Assembly: GCF_001577305.1 (NCBI RefSeq)
Contig: NZ_CP014518.1
Coordinates: 1,922,001 to 1,986,000 of the forward strand
Source of the DNA: Sinomonas atrocyanea
GTDB taxonomy: Bacteria; Actinomycetota; Actinomycetes; Actinomycetales; Micrococcaceae
Reading direction: 5' to 3'
Length of the DNA stretch: 64,000 bases
A program made the position numbers and the translations under genes. Shown here piece after piece: positions 14,886 to 24,134 of this stretch. Below the pieces are notes generated by a model, which had not been told where the DNA came from, did not search any database, and saw nothing but the letters and a program-made list of their open reading frames with translations. Each line of letters opens with the position of its first letter. Within the stretch, counting starts at the first letter, position 1.

Positions 14886-16741
14886 GTGGCAGCGAAGAGC
14901 ACCGACCGACAGGGCAGGCAGGGCCGCGGCGGCCCCCGCACACCGGACGACGGGCCCGTCCGGCGCGCACGCCGGGCCACGAGCCGCCTGCGCCTGGGCC
15001 TCGCCGCGATGCTCGCCCTGCTCCTGCTCATCGGCGGCCGCCTCGTGCTCGTCCAGGGCATGGACGTGGGCGGCCTCGCGGAGGCGGCCCTGAGCAAGCG
15101 GCTGCAGAAGACCGTGCTCCCGGCCGAGCGCGGCCAGATCGTCGACTCGAAGGGCACCGTCCTCGCCTCGAGCGTGGTCCGCTACAACATCACCGTCGAC
15201 CAGCGCATCGCGTCCTCCAAGGACTTCACGGAGCTCGAGCAGCGCGTCGACGCGGGCGACGGCACCAAGAAGATCGTCACGATCACCCGGGACCAGGCGA
15301 TCCAGCAGCTCGCCGACGCCGTGGGCAAGCCCGCCACGGACGTGGCCGCCGCCATCACCGGCGACAAGCCCTTCAACTACGTGGCCCGCGACGTCACACC
15401 GGACACCGAGGCCCGCGTCATGGCCATCGGCTTCCCCGGCATCCTCTCGGAGGGCGTGACCCAGCGCGTCTACCCCAACGGCGCGGTGGGCGGGAACCTC
15501 GTCGGCTTCGTCGGCTCGGACGGCACCGCCCTCGCGGGCCTCGAGCAGACCCAGGACAGCCTGCTCAAGGGCCAGGACGGGTCCCGCGAGTACGAGATCG
15601 GGGCAGACGGCCTGCGGATCCCCGTGGCCACCGACAAGCTCACCCCGGCGCAGGACGGCAAGACGGTCAGGCTCACGATCGACTCCGACCTCCAGTACTT
15701 CACCCAGCAGGCCATCCAGACCCAGACGGACAAGTACAGCGCCGAGTGGGGCATCGCCATCGTCATGGACGCCAAGAGCGGCAACATCCTCGCGATGGCG
15801 GACTCCAACTCCGTCGACCCGAACGACCCGGGCAAGACCGCCGCGAAGGACCGCGGTGCGCGGGCCGTCACCGCGGCCTACGAGCCGGGGTCCGTCGAGA
15901 AGACGATCACCATGGCCGCCCTCATCCAGGAGGGCAAGGCCAACCCCCTCTCGCAGTACACGATCCCGCCCACCTACACCCTGGACGGCCAGACCTTCTC
16001 CGACGCGTTCACCCATGGCACGGAGCAGCGCACACTCGCGGGCATCCTCGGCTACTCGATGAATACGGGCACGGTCATGGCGGGCAAGGCCCTCTCGCCG
16101 CAGCAGCGCTACGACTGGTTCACCAAGTTCGGCATCGGCCAGCCGGTGGACATCGGCCTCCCGGGGGAGGCGCTGGGCGTCCTGCACACCCCTCAGGAAT
16201 GGGACGGGCGCCAGCAGTACACGATCCTGTTCGGACAGGGCGTGACCCAGTCCACCCTGCAGACGGTGCGGGCGTACCAGGCGATCGCCAACGACGGCGT
16301 CATGCTCCAGCCCCGCCTCATCGACGCCTATGTCGACCAGAACGGGCACACCACGTCGCCGCAGACCGCCCCGCCGTCGCAGGTGGTCAGCAAGGACACG
16401 GCGCGGCAGGTCCAGCAGATGCTCGAGAGCGACGTGACCGAGGGCGAGGTCAAGCCGGCGGCCATCGACGGCTACCGGGTCGGCGCCAAGACCGGCACCT
16501 CGGAGGCCCCCGGGAGGACGGGGTGCCCGGCTACGACGGTGTGACCTCCTCGCTGATCGGCATGGCACCGATGGAGGACCCGCGCTACATCGTCGCCGTC
16601 GTGATCCAACGGCCCAAGGGCGACATCTTCGGCATCGGCAACGCGGACGTGTTCCGCTCCGTCATGAGCCAGACGCTCCACAAGTACGGCGTTCCGCCGT
16701 CCACCGGGACCCCCGCGAAACTGCCCCAGTACGCCAAGTGA
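14886..16741 (+). CDS. ftsI: Septal penicillin-binding protein FtsI (class B), frameshifted
   Basis: Peptidoglycan transpeptidase of the divisome. A TM helix is at about residues 38-54, the PBP-dimer domain at 75-260 and the transpeptidase domain from 275. The serine SXXK appears as SVEK in YEPGSVEKTIT, SXN as SMN in GYSMNTG, and KTGTSEAP is the third motif. The frame breaks at 16507-16511: five C occur where six would read on into REDGVPGYDGVTSS. The first frame stops at 16544, while the other continues 67 codons to a TAA-like end at 16741 in perfect register with the family. Corrected length is 618 residues. SVEK rather than the usual STFK is unusual but fits homologues with a flexible SXXK. 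GTG start with AGGGA upstream. Confidence 0.9.
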
Positions 16742-16800
16742 GCACGTGAGGCCGGTCCATTCCGGGTGCTGCCCCACGGCGGCGCCCGGAAACGGCGTTA

Positions 16801-16806
16801 TAGAGT
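16801..16806 (+). promoter_or_regulatory. Candidate internal promoter (-10) for murE
   Basis: TAGAGT within TTATAGAGTTGG, about 27 nt before the preferred murE start; GAAGG at 16823 lies between. Confidence 0.4.
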
Positions 16807-16832
16807 TGGAATCCCGATCGATGAAGGTGAAC

Positions 16833-18518
16833 GTGAGCGAGCAGCCCATGCCCACGGGCAGGAGGAGTGCCTCCCCGGGGGGCACACAGCAGGACAGGCA
16901 GCCGGCCATCCGCCCGGCACGCGTCGACCCGGTGCCCCTGGCCGAGATCGCCGCGCTCCTCGGCCTCCCCGAGGACGGGCTCGAGGACGCCCCTGCGGTG
17001 ACCGGCGTGACCCTCGACTCCCGCTCGGTGGTCCCGGGCGACGTCTACTTCGCGCTCCCCGGCGCCTCGCGCCACGGCGCCGACTTCGCCCGCCAGGCAG
17101 TCGAGGCCGGCGCGGTGGCCATCGTCACCGACCCTGACGGCGCCCAGCAGCTCGCACTCTCGGAGACCTCGGCCGACGTGCCCGTCCTCGTCGTGGACGC
17201 CCCGCGCGCGGCCGTGGGCGGTGCCTCGGCGCTCGTCTACGGCACGCAGCGCGGCGGGGGCGGAGCGGGCGTGGCCCTGCTCGGCGTGACCGGGACGAAC
17301 GGCAAGACGACCACGACCTACTTCGCCAACGCCCTCCTGCGCGCCCTGGGCCACCGCACCGGGCTCATCGGGACGATTGAGATCTCGGCCGGGGGAGAGC
17401 CGATCCCGAGCCGTCTCACCACGCCCGAGTCCCCGGAGGTCCACGCCCTGCTGGCCGTGATGCGCGAGAAGGGCGTGAGCGCCGCCTCCATGGAGGTCTC
17501 CTCGCACGCCATCGAGTTCGGCCGCGTCGACGGGGTCCGCTACGACGTCGTCGGCTTCACCAACCTCACCCAGGACCACCTCGACCTCCACGGCACGATG
17601 GGGGACTACTACGCGGCGAAGGCGCGGCTCTTCACGCCCGAGCGCGCCGACCGTGCAGTCGTCACGGTCGACGACGCGTGGGGCCGCCGCCTCGCGGCCG
17701 AGGCGCCGATCCCGGTCACCACCCTGCGTACCGAGGCCGCCGGCCCCGCGGACGGGACGGACACCGCGGACTGGACCGTGACGGACGCCCGGAGGTCCGG
17801 CGTGGGCACCGCCTTCGAGCTGCGCCACGCCGACGGCACCGCTCTGCGGGTGCGCTCGGGGCTGCCCGGCGGGTTCAACGTGGCCAACGCCGCGCTGGCG
17901 ACGCTCCTCGTCCTCGCCTCCGGAGCCTCGGCCGAGGAGGTCCAGAAGGCCCTCGACACCGACCCCTTCACCGTCGAGGTCCCCGGCCGCATGCAGCTCG
18001 TCGGCACGGCCCCTGCCGCGGTCGTGGACTTCGCGCACAATCCGGACGCCCTCGAGCGCGCCCTCGACGCGGTCCGTCCGGAGGGCGCCGGCCGCCTGAT
18101 CGTCGTCTTCGGCGCCACCGGCCAGCGCGACCAGGGCAAGCGCCCCATCATGGGCGCAGTGGCCGCACGCGGCGCCGACGTCGTCGTCGTCACCGACGAC
18201 GACCCGCACGACGAGGACGCCGGCGCCATCCGGGCCGAGGTCATCGCCGGCGCGCGCGCCGAGGACGCCGGGCAGGGGCTCGGCCGCCGTATCGACGAGG
18301 TCGCGCCCCGCGCCGCGGCCATCCGCCACGCGGTCTCGCTCGCCGGAGCGGAGGACGTGATCCTCGTCGCCGGACGCGGGCACGAGTCCTTCCAGGAGGT
18401 CAAGGGCGTGAACCTCGCCCTCGACGACCGCCTCGAGCTGCGCGCCGCCCTCGCCGAGCACGGCCGCCCCTCGTGCAGGACGGGCCGGGATTCCCGTCTG
18501 CAGGCGCGGACGCACTAG
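16833..18518 (+). CDS. murE: UDP-MurNAc-tripeptide synthetase MurE (probably L-lysine-adding)
   Basis: Cytoplasmic ligase adding the third residue to UDP-MurNAc-Ala-Glu. The Mur P-loop reads VTGTNGKTTTTYF near residues 152-164. Conserved features include TTPESPEVHALLAVMREKG, SMEVSSHAIEFGRV and DFAHNPDALERAL. The substrate loop reads TDDDPHDED (codons 18192-18215); meso-diaminopimelate enzymes have DNPR here, so I infer L-lysine, as in Arthrobacter-type A3-alpha walls. The start is uncertain: GTG at 16833 has GAAGG upstream, while ATG 16821 is the alternative. Length 561 residues. murF follows 13 bp later. Confidence 0.93.
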   Translation: MSEQPMPTGRRSASPGGTQQDRQPAIRPARVDPVPLAEIAALLGLPEDGLEDAPAVTGVTLDSRSVVPGDVYFALPGASRHGADFARQAVEAGAVAIVTDPDGAQQLALSETSADVPVLVVDAPRAAVGGASALVYGTQRGGGGAGVALLGVTGTNGKTTTTYFANALLRALGHRTGLIGTIEISAGGEPIPSRLTTPESPEVHALLAVMREKGVSAASMEVSSHAIEFGRVDGVRYDVVGFTNLTQDHLDLHGTMGDYYAAKARLFTPERADRAVVTVDDAWGRRLAAEAPIPVTTLRTEAAGPADGTDTADWTVTDARRSGVGTAFELRHADGTALRVRSGLPGGFNVANAALATLLVLASGASAEEVQKALDTDPFTVEVPGRMQLVGTAPAAVVDFAHNPDALERALDAVRPEGAGRLIVVFGATGQRDQGKRPIMGAVAARGADVVVVTDDDPHDEDAGAIRAEVIAGARAEDAGQGLGRRIDEVAPRAAAIRHAVSLAGAEDVILVAGRGHESFQEVKGVNLALDDRLELRAALAEHGRPSCRTGRDSRLQARTH

Positions 18519-18521
18519 AGT
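18516..18521 (+). promoter_or_regulatory. Candidate -10 for murF overlapping the murE stop
   Basis: TAGAGT includes the murE TAG; the murF ATG lies 10 nt downstream at 18532, with no clear Shine-Dalgarno sequence. Confidence 0.35.
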
Positions 18522-18531
18522 CCGATGCGCA

Positions 18532-20031
18532 ATGATTGAGTTCACAGCGGCGCAGATCGCCGAGATCACGGGCGGGCGCCTCCTCGCAGACCCCGCCATC
18601 GTCCCCACCACCGTCGTGACCGACTCGCGCGAGGCGGCCCCCGGCTCCCTCTACGTGGCCAAGCCCGGCGAGCACGCCGACGGGCATGCCTTCGTCGGTG
18701 CGGCCTTCAGCGCCGGCGCGACCCTCGCCCTGTGCGAGCACGAGGTCGCCGATGACGACGGCGCGCCCTACCCGTGCGTCGTCGTGCCCGACGCGGTGCT
18801 CGCGATGGGCGCCCTGGCCGCCGCCGCGGTGGCCCGCATCCGCGCGGCCCGCGCCGAGCGCGGCGAGGAGTTCACCGTCGTCGGGATCACCGGGTCGGCC
18901 GGCAAGACCACGACCAAGGACCTGCTCGCCGGGATCTTCCGTTCCACCGCCGCCGGCTCGGCGACCCCCGCCGCGACGGTCGCCCCGCAGGGCTCGTACA
19001 ACGGCGAGGTCGGCGTGCCGCTGACCGTCTTCCGCGCGGACTTCACCACCCGGTACCTCGTGGTCGAGATGGGCGCCACGGGCATCGGCCACATCCGCTA
19101 CCTCGCCCAGATGGTCCGCCCCGACATCGGGGTCGTGCTGATCGTCGGCACAGCGCACGCGGGCGAGTTCGGCGGCGTCGAGAACATTGCGAAGGCCAAG
19201 GGCGAGATGGTCGAGGCCCTCGCTCCCGAGGGAACCGCCGTGATCAACCTCGACGACCCGCGCGTGCGGGCCATGGAGTCCCGCACCCAGGCGAAGCCGG
19301 TCTTCTTCACCGCCCACCCCGAGACGGCGGGGGCCTACGCCCAGCGCGGGACCGTGGTCGCGGCCCACGGCGCGACGGTCGACGCCGGGGGCTCCCCGGT
19401 GTTCGAGCTCTCCGTGGGCGCCCAGGCGCCCGTCCACGTGGCCAGCCGCCTCATCGGCGCCCACCACACGGGCAACCTGCTCGCGGCGGCCGCCGCGGCC
19501 CACGCCGCCGGCGTGCCCGTCGCCGAGATCGCCGAGTCCCTCTCGGCGCAGGGCCCGGGCAGCCGCTGGCGCATGCAGCGCACCGAGCGCGCCGACGGTG
19601 TCACCGTCATCAACGATGCCTACAACGCCAACCCCGAGTCCATGCGCGCGGCGCTGCAGACCCTTGCCGACCTCGGTCGCGGCCGGCGCACGTGGGCCGT
19701 CCTCGGCGCCATGCTCGAGCTCGGAGACGAGTCGATCGCCGCGCACACCGCCGTGGGCACCCTCGTGGTGCGCCTGAACATCGACCGGCTCGTGGTGGTC
19801 GGCCGTGAGGCCCGCCCGCTCTACGTCTCGGCCGTGAACGAGGGCTCGTGGGGCAACGAGACTAGCTTCGTCGAGGACGTCGACGCCGCGTACGCACTGC
19901 TCGACGAGGAGCTCGCGCCCGGCGACCTCGTCCTGGTCAAGTCCTCCAACGGCGTCGGCCTGGGGGCCCTGGGCGATCGGATAGCATTGCCGCAGCAGCC
20001 GGCCACCGCGGACATCCAGGAACGGAGCTGA
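18532..20031 (+). CDS. murF: UDP-MurNAc-tripeptide--D-Ala-D-Ala ligase
   Basis: 499-residue Mur ligase adding the D-Ala-D-Ala dipeptide to complete the pentapeptide precursor. The N-terminal domain opens MIEFTAAQIAEITGGRL. The P-loop is ITGSAGKTTTKDLL near residues 119-132, followed by GSYNGEVGVPLT, and the central domain has VEMGATGIGHIRYLAQMVRPDIGV. VINDAYNANPESMRAAL near 361-377 marks the C-terminal Rossmann-like domain. One base separates its TGA from the mraY GTG. Confidence 0.97.
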   Translation: MIEFTAAQIAEITGGRLLADPAIVPTTVVTDSREAAPGSLYVAKPGEHADGHAFVGAAFSAGATLALCEHEVADDDGAPYPCVVVPDAVLAMGALAAAAVARIRAARAERGEEFTVVGITGSAGKTTTKDLLAGIFRSTAAGSATPAATVAPQGSYNGEVGVPLTVFRADFTTRYLVVEMGATGIGHIRYLAQMVRPDIGVVLIVGTAHAGEFGGVENIAKAKGEMVEALAPEGTAVINLDDPRVRAMESRTQAKPVFFTAHPETAGAYAQRGTVVAAHGATVDAGGSPVFELSVGAQAPVHVASRLIGAHHTGNLLAAAAAAHAAGVPVAEIAESLSAQGPGSRWRMQRTERADGVTVINDAYNANPESMRAALQTLADLGRGRRTWAVLGAMLELGDESIAAHTAVGTLVVRLNIDRLVVVGREARPLYVSAVNEGSWGNETSFVEDVDAAYALLDEELAPGDLVLVKSSNGVGLGALGDRIALPQQPATADIQERS

Positions 20032-20032
20032 C

Positions 20033-21142
20033 GTGATCGCACTGCTGATCGGCGGCGGTCTCGCCCTCCTCTTCGGGCTTGTGGGGACCCCGCTCTTCAT
20101 CCGTCTGCTCGTGCGGCGGGGATACGGCCAGTTCATCCGGGACGACGGCCCCACCACCCACCACACCAAGCGCGGAACGCCGACCATGGGCGGCGCGGTG
20201 TTCGTGCTGGCCTCGGTCGTGGCGTACTACCTCACCCACCTCATCACCTGGCTCATGAACCCGGCGGCCACCGGTCCGACGGTGTCTGCGGCCCTGCTCC
20301 TGTTCCTCATGGTCGGCATGGGCCTCGTCGGGTTCCTCGACGACTTCATCAAGATCACCAAGCAGCGGAGCCTGGGGCTGAGCGCGCGCGCCAAGCTCAT
20401 CGGGCAGGGCCTCGTGGGCATCGCGTTCTCCCTCCTGGTCCTGCAGTTCCCGGACCACCGCGGCCTGACCCCGGCGTCCACGCACATCTCGTTCCTGCGG
20501 GACATCCCCTGGCTGGACCTGGCCTTCGGCGGCACGGTCCTGGGCGCAATCCTGTTCGTGATCTGGTCCAACCTGATCGTCACCGCCGCGAGCAACGGCG
20601 TGAACCTGACCGACGGCCTGGACGGGCTCGCCGCGGGCGCCTCGATCATGGTCTTCGGCGCGTACACGATCATGGGGATCTGGCAGAGCAACCAGGCCTG
20701 CGGCTCGGCCCGGGTCATCGGGTCCGTGTGCTACGGGACCCGCGACCCGCTCGACCTCGCGCTGCTCGCCGCCATCATGAGCGCGGCCCTGGTCGGATTC
20801 CTGTGGTGGAACACGTCGCCGGCCAAGATCTTCATGGGGGACACGGGCTCGCTCGCGATCGGCGCCGCGGTCGCCGGCTTCGCGATCCTCACCCGCACCG
20901 AGCTGCTCCTGATCATCATCGGCGGCCTGTTCATGCTCATCACGCTCTCGGTCATCCTGCAGGTGGGCTACTTCAAGGCCACCAAGGGCAAGCGGCTGTT
21001 CAAGATGGCGCCGCTGCAGCACCACTTCGAGCTCAAGGGCTGGGCCGAGGTGACCGTGGTGGTCAGGTTCTGGATCCTCGCCGGGCTCTGCGTCGCAGGT
21101 GGCCTGGCTGTCTTCTACGCAGAGTGGGTGGCTGGACTGTGA
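20033..21142 (+). CDS. mraY: Phospho-N-acetylmuramoyl-pentapeptide transferase
   Basis: 369-residue integral membrane enzyme with about ten TM helices, transferring phospho-MurNAc-pentapeptide to undecaprenyl phosphate to give lipid I. The substrate-binding signature HHTKRGTPTMGG is near residues 43-54, catalytic aspartates lie in GFLDDFIKI near 100-108 and in VNLTDGLDGLAAG near 198-210, and FMGDTGSLAIG near 274 carries the third. The C-terminal MAPLQHHFELKGW motif is intact. GTG start one base after murF; its TGA overlaps the murD GTG. Confidence 0.97.
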   Translation: MIALLIGGGLALLFGLVGTPLFIRLLVRRGYGQFIRDDGPTTHHTKRGTPTMGGAVFVLASVVAYYLTHLITWLMNPAATGPTVSAALLLFLMVGMGLVGFLDDFIKITKQRSLGLSARAKLIGQGLVGIAFSLLVLQFPDHRGLTPASTHISFLRDIPWLDLAFGGTVLGAILFVIWSNLIVTAASNGVNLTDGLDGLAAGASIMVFGAYTIMGIWQSNQACGSARVIGSVCYGTRDPLDLALLAAIMSAALVGFLWWNTSPAKIFMGDTGSLAIGAAVAGFAILTRTELLLIIIGGLFMLITLSVILQVGYFKATKGKRLFKMAPLQHHFELKGWAEVTVVVRFWILAGLCVAGGLAVFYAEWVAGL

Positions 21143-22719
21143 CATCGTTCTCGAACTCGACCCCTGCCGCCCAGCGGCTCGCCTCCCTCACCTCATGGGA
21201 CGCCGACTGGTCCGGGCTGCGCGTCGTCGTGGCCGGCATCGGCGTCTCGGGCTTTGCCGCCGCGGACACCCTCATCGAGCTCGGTGCGCGCGTCGTCGTC
21301 GTCGACGCCTCCGTGACCGAGCGGGCGGAGGCCCAGGCGGACACGCTGCGGATCGTCGGCGCCGAGGACGTCCTGCTGGAGCCGGACGCCGTGGCTCGCC
21401 TTCCGAAGGTCGACGGCGAGTGGCCCGAGCTCGTCGTGACCTCGCCGGGGTGGCGGCCTGACCAGGCGATGCTCGCCGAGGCGGAGCGCAGGGACATCCC
21501 GGTGTGGGGCGACGTCGAGCTCGCCTGGCGCGTGCGCACCCGTCGGGGCAAGAAGACGGCGGACTGGCTCGCGATCACCGGCACGAACGGCAAGACGACC
21601 ACGGTCGGCATGACGGAGTCGATGCTGCGCGCGGCGGGCCTGACCGCCGTCGCCGTCGGCAACGTCGGCACCCCGATCCTCGACGCCATCCGCGAGCCGG
21701 TCGAGTACGACGTCTTCGCCGTGGAGCTCTCGAGCTTCCAGCTGCACTGGGCCAGCTCCCTCTCGCCAGTGGCCTCCGTGGTCCTGAACGTGGCCGAGGA
21801 CCATGTCGACTGGCACGGCTCCTACGAGGCGTACCTCGCCGACAAGGCGAAGGTCTACGAGAACACCCAGAAGGCGTGCATCTACAACGCCGAGCAGATC
21901 GAGACCGAGCGCATGGTCGAGGAGGCCGACGTCGTCGAGGGGTGCCGGGCTGTCGGCTTCACGACGCGCACGCCCGCCGTGAGCATGCTCGGCGTCGTCG
22001 AGGGCCTGCTCGTCGACCGGGCCTTCATCGAGGAACGCCGCGACCACGCCGCCGAGCTGGGCTCGCTCACGGACCTCGGGCCCGTCGCGCCCAGGCACAT
22101 GGTGGCCAATGCCCTCGCCGCCGCGGCCCTCGTGCGCGCCTACGGCGTGGAGCCCGCAGCGGTGAAGGCCGGCCTGCAGGCCTACCTCCCCGGCGACCAC
22201 CGGATCCAGCCCGTGGCAGACATCGGAGGCGTGGCCTGGGTCAACGACTCCAAGGCCACCAATCCGCACGCCGCGGCGGCCTCGCTGTCCGCGTTCGAGC
22301 ACGTGGTGTGGATCGCCGGGGGCCTCGCCAAGGGTGTGGCGTACGACCAGCTCGTCGCCGATCAGGCTTCCCGGCTGCGGGGCGTGGTGCTGATCGGGCG
22401 CGACAGCTCCGAGCTCGCCGGCGCCCTCGCGCGACACGCACAGAATGTCCCCGTGTACCGCGTCGACCCGGGCCAGACTGGTGGAGACCAGTCCGCCGGC
22501 GCCGCCGTGGCGGGGAGCGACGTGATGGCCTCGGCCGTCCGGCTCGCCGCCGAGCACGCGGAACCGGGCGACACCGTGCTGATGGCGCCCGCCGCGGCAT
22601 CCATGGACCAGTTCGACTCGTACGCCCACCGCGGGACGGCCTTCGTCGAGGCGGTGCACGCACTCGCCCGGGACGAGGCCGGATCCGGCAGGGACCGGGG
22701 AGAGACGACCGAGGAGTAG
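21139..22719 (+). CDS. murD: UDP-MurNAc-L-alanine--D-glutamate ligase
   Basis: 526-residue Mur ligase that adds D-glutamate to UDP-MurNAc-Ala. The N-terminal Rossmann domain has VVVAGIGVSGFAAADTL near residues 28-44; the P-loop ITGTNGKTTTVGM is near 150-162, FAVELSSFQLHW near 194-205, and NDSKATNPHAAAASL near 371-385. It is somewhat longer than E. coli MurD (about 438), with extra sequence in the N-terminal tail and a DQSAGAAVAGSD insertion late in the C-terminal domain. GTG start in a GTGA overlap with mraY (21139-21142). Confidence 0.95.
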   Translation: MTSFSNSTPAAQRLASLTSWDADWSGLRVVVAGIGVSGFAAADTLIELGARVVVVDASVTERAEAQADTLRIVGAEDVLLEPDAVARLPKVDGEWPELVVTSPGWRPDQAMLAEAERRDIPVWGDVELAWRVRTRRGKKTADWLAITGTNGKTTTVGMTESMLRAAGLTAVAVGNVGTPILDAIREPVEYDVFAVELSSFQLHWASSLSPVASVVLNVAEDHVDWHGSYEAYLADKAKVYENTQKACIYNAEQIETERMVEEADVVEGCRAVGFTTRTPAVSMLGVVEGLLVDRAFIEERRDHAAELGSLTDLGPVAPRHMVANALAAAALVRAYGVEPAAVKAGLQAYLPGDHRIQPVADIGGVAWVNDSKATNPHAAAASLSAFEHVVWIAGGLAKGVAYDQLVADQASRLRGVVLIGRDSSELAGALARHAQNVPVYRVDPGQTGGDQSAGAAVAGSDVMASAVRLAAEHAEPGDTVLMAPAAASMDQFDSYAHRGTAFVEAVHALARDEAGSGRDRGETTEE

Positions 22720-22722
22720 CAG

Positions 22723-24132
22723 ATGGCGAGCCCAGCCCAGGAGCAGCGGACCCCCGCACGGTTCCTGCGAGCACCCCTCGCCCTCTGGCAGCGGATCGCC
22801 CGGCCGGACTCGGCCAGCAGCGGCACGAGCTACTTCCTCATCCTCGGCGCCACCCTCGCGCTGACGGCGATCGGCATCATGATGGTGCTCTCGGCCTCGA
22901 GCGTCGAGAGCATCGCGGCGGGGGAGAGCCCCTACACGGCGGCGCTGAAGCAGGCGCTGTTCGGCCTCGTGGGCCTCGTCGGGATGTTCGTCCTCTCCCG
23001 CATCAACGTGCGGTGGCTCAAGCGGCTCGCCTGGCCGGGCATCGGCGCGACCATCGTGCTGCTCGTGCTGGTCCAGCTCATCGGCCGCCGCGTGCTCGGA
23101 AACCGCAACTGGATCGACATCGCCGGCTTCAGCCTCCAGCCCTCCGAGTTCGCCAAGCTCCTGCTCGCCCTCTGGATGGCCACGATCCTGAACAAGAAGG
23201 CGGACCTGCTCGATCACTGGGGCCACGCGCTCGTCCCGGTCGTCCCCGCGGGCCTCGGCGTCGCCGCCCTCGTCATCTGGGGCCACGACCTCGGTACGAC
23301 CCTCGTGATCCTGCTGGTGGTGGTCGCGGCCCTCTTCTACGCCGGGGTGCCCACCAAGCTCTTCGTGACCTCCGGGGTCGTGCTGGCCGTCGGTGCGATC
23401 GGCTTCGCCGTCACAAGCCCCAACCGCATGTGCCGCATCTACAACTGGGTCGGGCAGGAGCCCGACTTCTGCAAGGCGGACGGCGGCGACTTCGGCTACC
23501 AGGTGCAGAACGGCCTCCAGGGCCTCGCCTCGGGCGGCTGGCTCGGTGTCGGCCTCGGACAGAGCCGGCAGAAGTACAGCTGGATTCCCGAGGCGCACAA
23601 CGACTTCATCTTTGCGGTGCTCGGCGAGGAGCTCGGGCTCTTCGGCACCCTCCTCGTCCTTGCCCTCTTCGCCGTCCTCGCGGTCGCCGTCTTCCGCGTC
23701 GTCTCCCGCCAGAAGGAGCTGTTCCCGCGGATCCTCGGCGGCACGATCATGGCGTGGATCCTCGGCCAGGCCGCGGTCAACATGGCCATGGTCACGGGGA
23801 TCGCCCCCGTGATCGGCGTCCCGCTGCCGTTCATCTCCTCGGGCGGTTCGGCCCTCGTGAGCTGCCTCTGCGCGATCGGCGTAGTGTTGTCCCTGGCCCG
23901 CGAGGACATGCGCCCCGTGCGGGCCCGGAGGCCCCGCCGTACCGCCGCACGGAACGGCGGCGCGGTGTCCGCGGCCGCCGCCACCCGGCGTCCGGCCCCG
24001 AAGCCGGCCAAGGTCCCCGCCGCGGCAGGGAGGGCGACGGCGAGGCGGACGGCCCCGCCGCAGGCTCCCCGGCCCGCACCGGCACGAGGCACCACGGCGC
24101 AGCACCAGACCCAGCGGAAGGCCAGCACCTAG
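22723..24132 (+). CDS. ftsW: SEDS-family septal glycosyltransferase FtsW
   Basis: 469-residue polytopic membrane protein that polymerises lipid II glycan strands with FtsI. About ten TM helices span residues 35-400. Family motifs include SASSVESIAAGESPY, GRRVLGNRNWIDIAGFSLQPSEFAK near residues 120-145, WIPEAHNDFIFAVLGEELG near 287-305, and the C-terminal LPFISSGGSALVS near 368-380. A long basic Ala/Pro/Arg-rich cytoplasmic tail (about 400-469) is typical of actinobacterial FtsW. Start ATG with GAGGAG upstream, three bases after murD. Confidence 0.96.
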   Translation: MASPAQEQRTPARFLRAPLALWQRIARPDSASSGTSYFLILGATLALTAIGIMMVLSASSVESIAAGESPYTAALKQALFGLVGLVGMFVLSRINVRWLKRLAWPGIGATIVLLVLVQLIGRRVLGNRNWIDIAGFSLQPSEFAKLLLALWMATILNKKADLLDHWGHALVPVVPAGLGVAALVIWGHDLGTTLVILLVVVAALFYAGVPTKLFVTSGVVLAVGAIGFAVTSPNRMCRIYNWVGQEPDFCKADGGDFGYQVQNGLQGLASGGWLGVGLGQSRQKYSWIPEAHNDFIFAVLGEELGLFGTLLVLALFAVLAVAVFRVVSRQKELFPRILGGTIMAWILGQAAVNMAMVTGIAPVIGVPLPFISSGGSALVSCLCAIGVVLSLAREDMRPVRARRPRRTAARNGGAVSAAAATRRPAPKPAKVPAAAGRATARRTAPPQAPRPAPARGTTAQHQTQRKAST

Positions 24133-24134
24133 TC

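Noticed and set aside
21193..24105. Very long open frame antisense to murD, ftsW and murG
   Set aside because: Arg/Gly/His-rich composition and lack of any domain; it is the usual shadow frame of high third-position GC in real genes. Similar shadows oppose glnE (45382-47928) and sucB (58929-61286).
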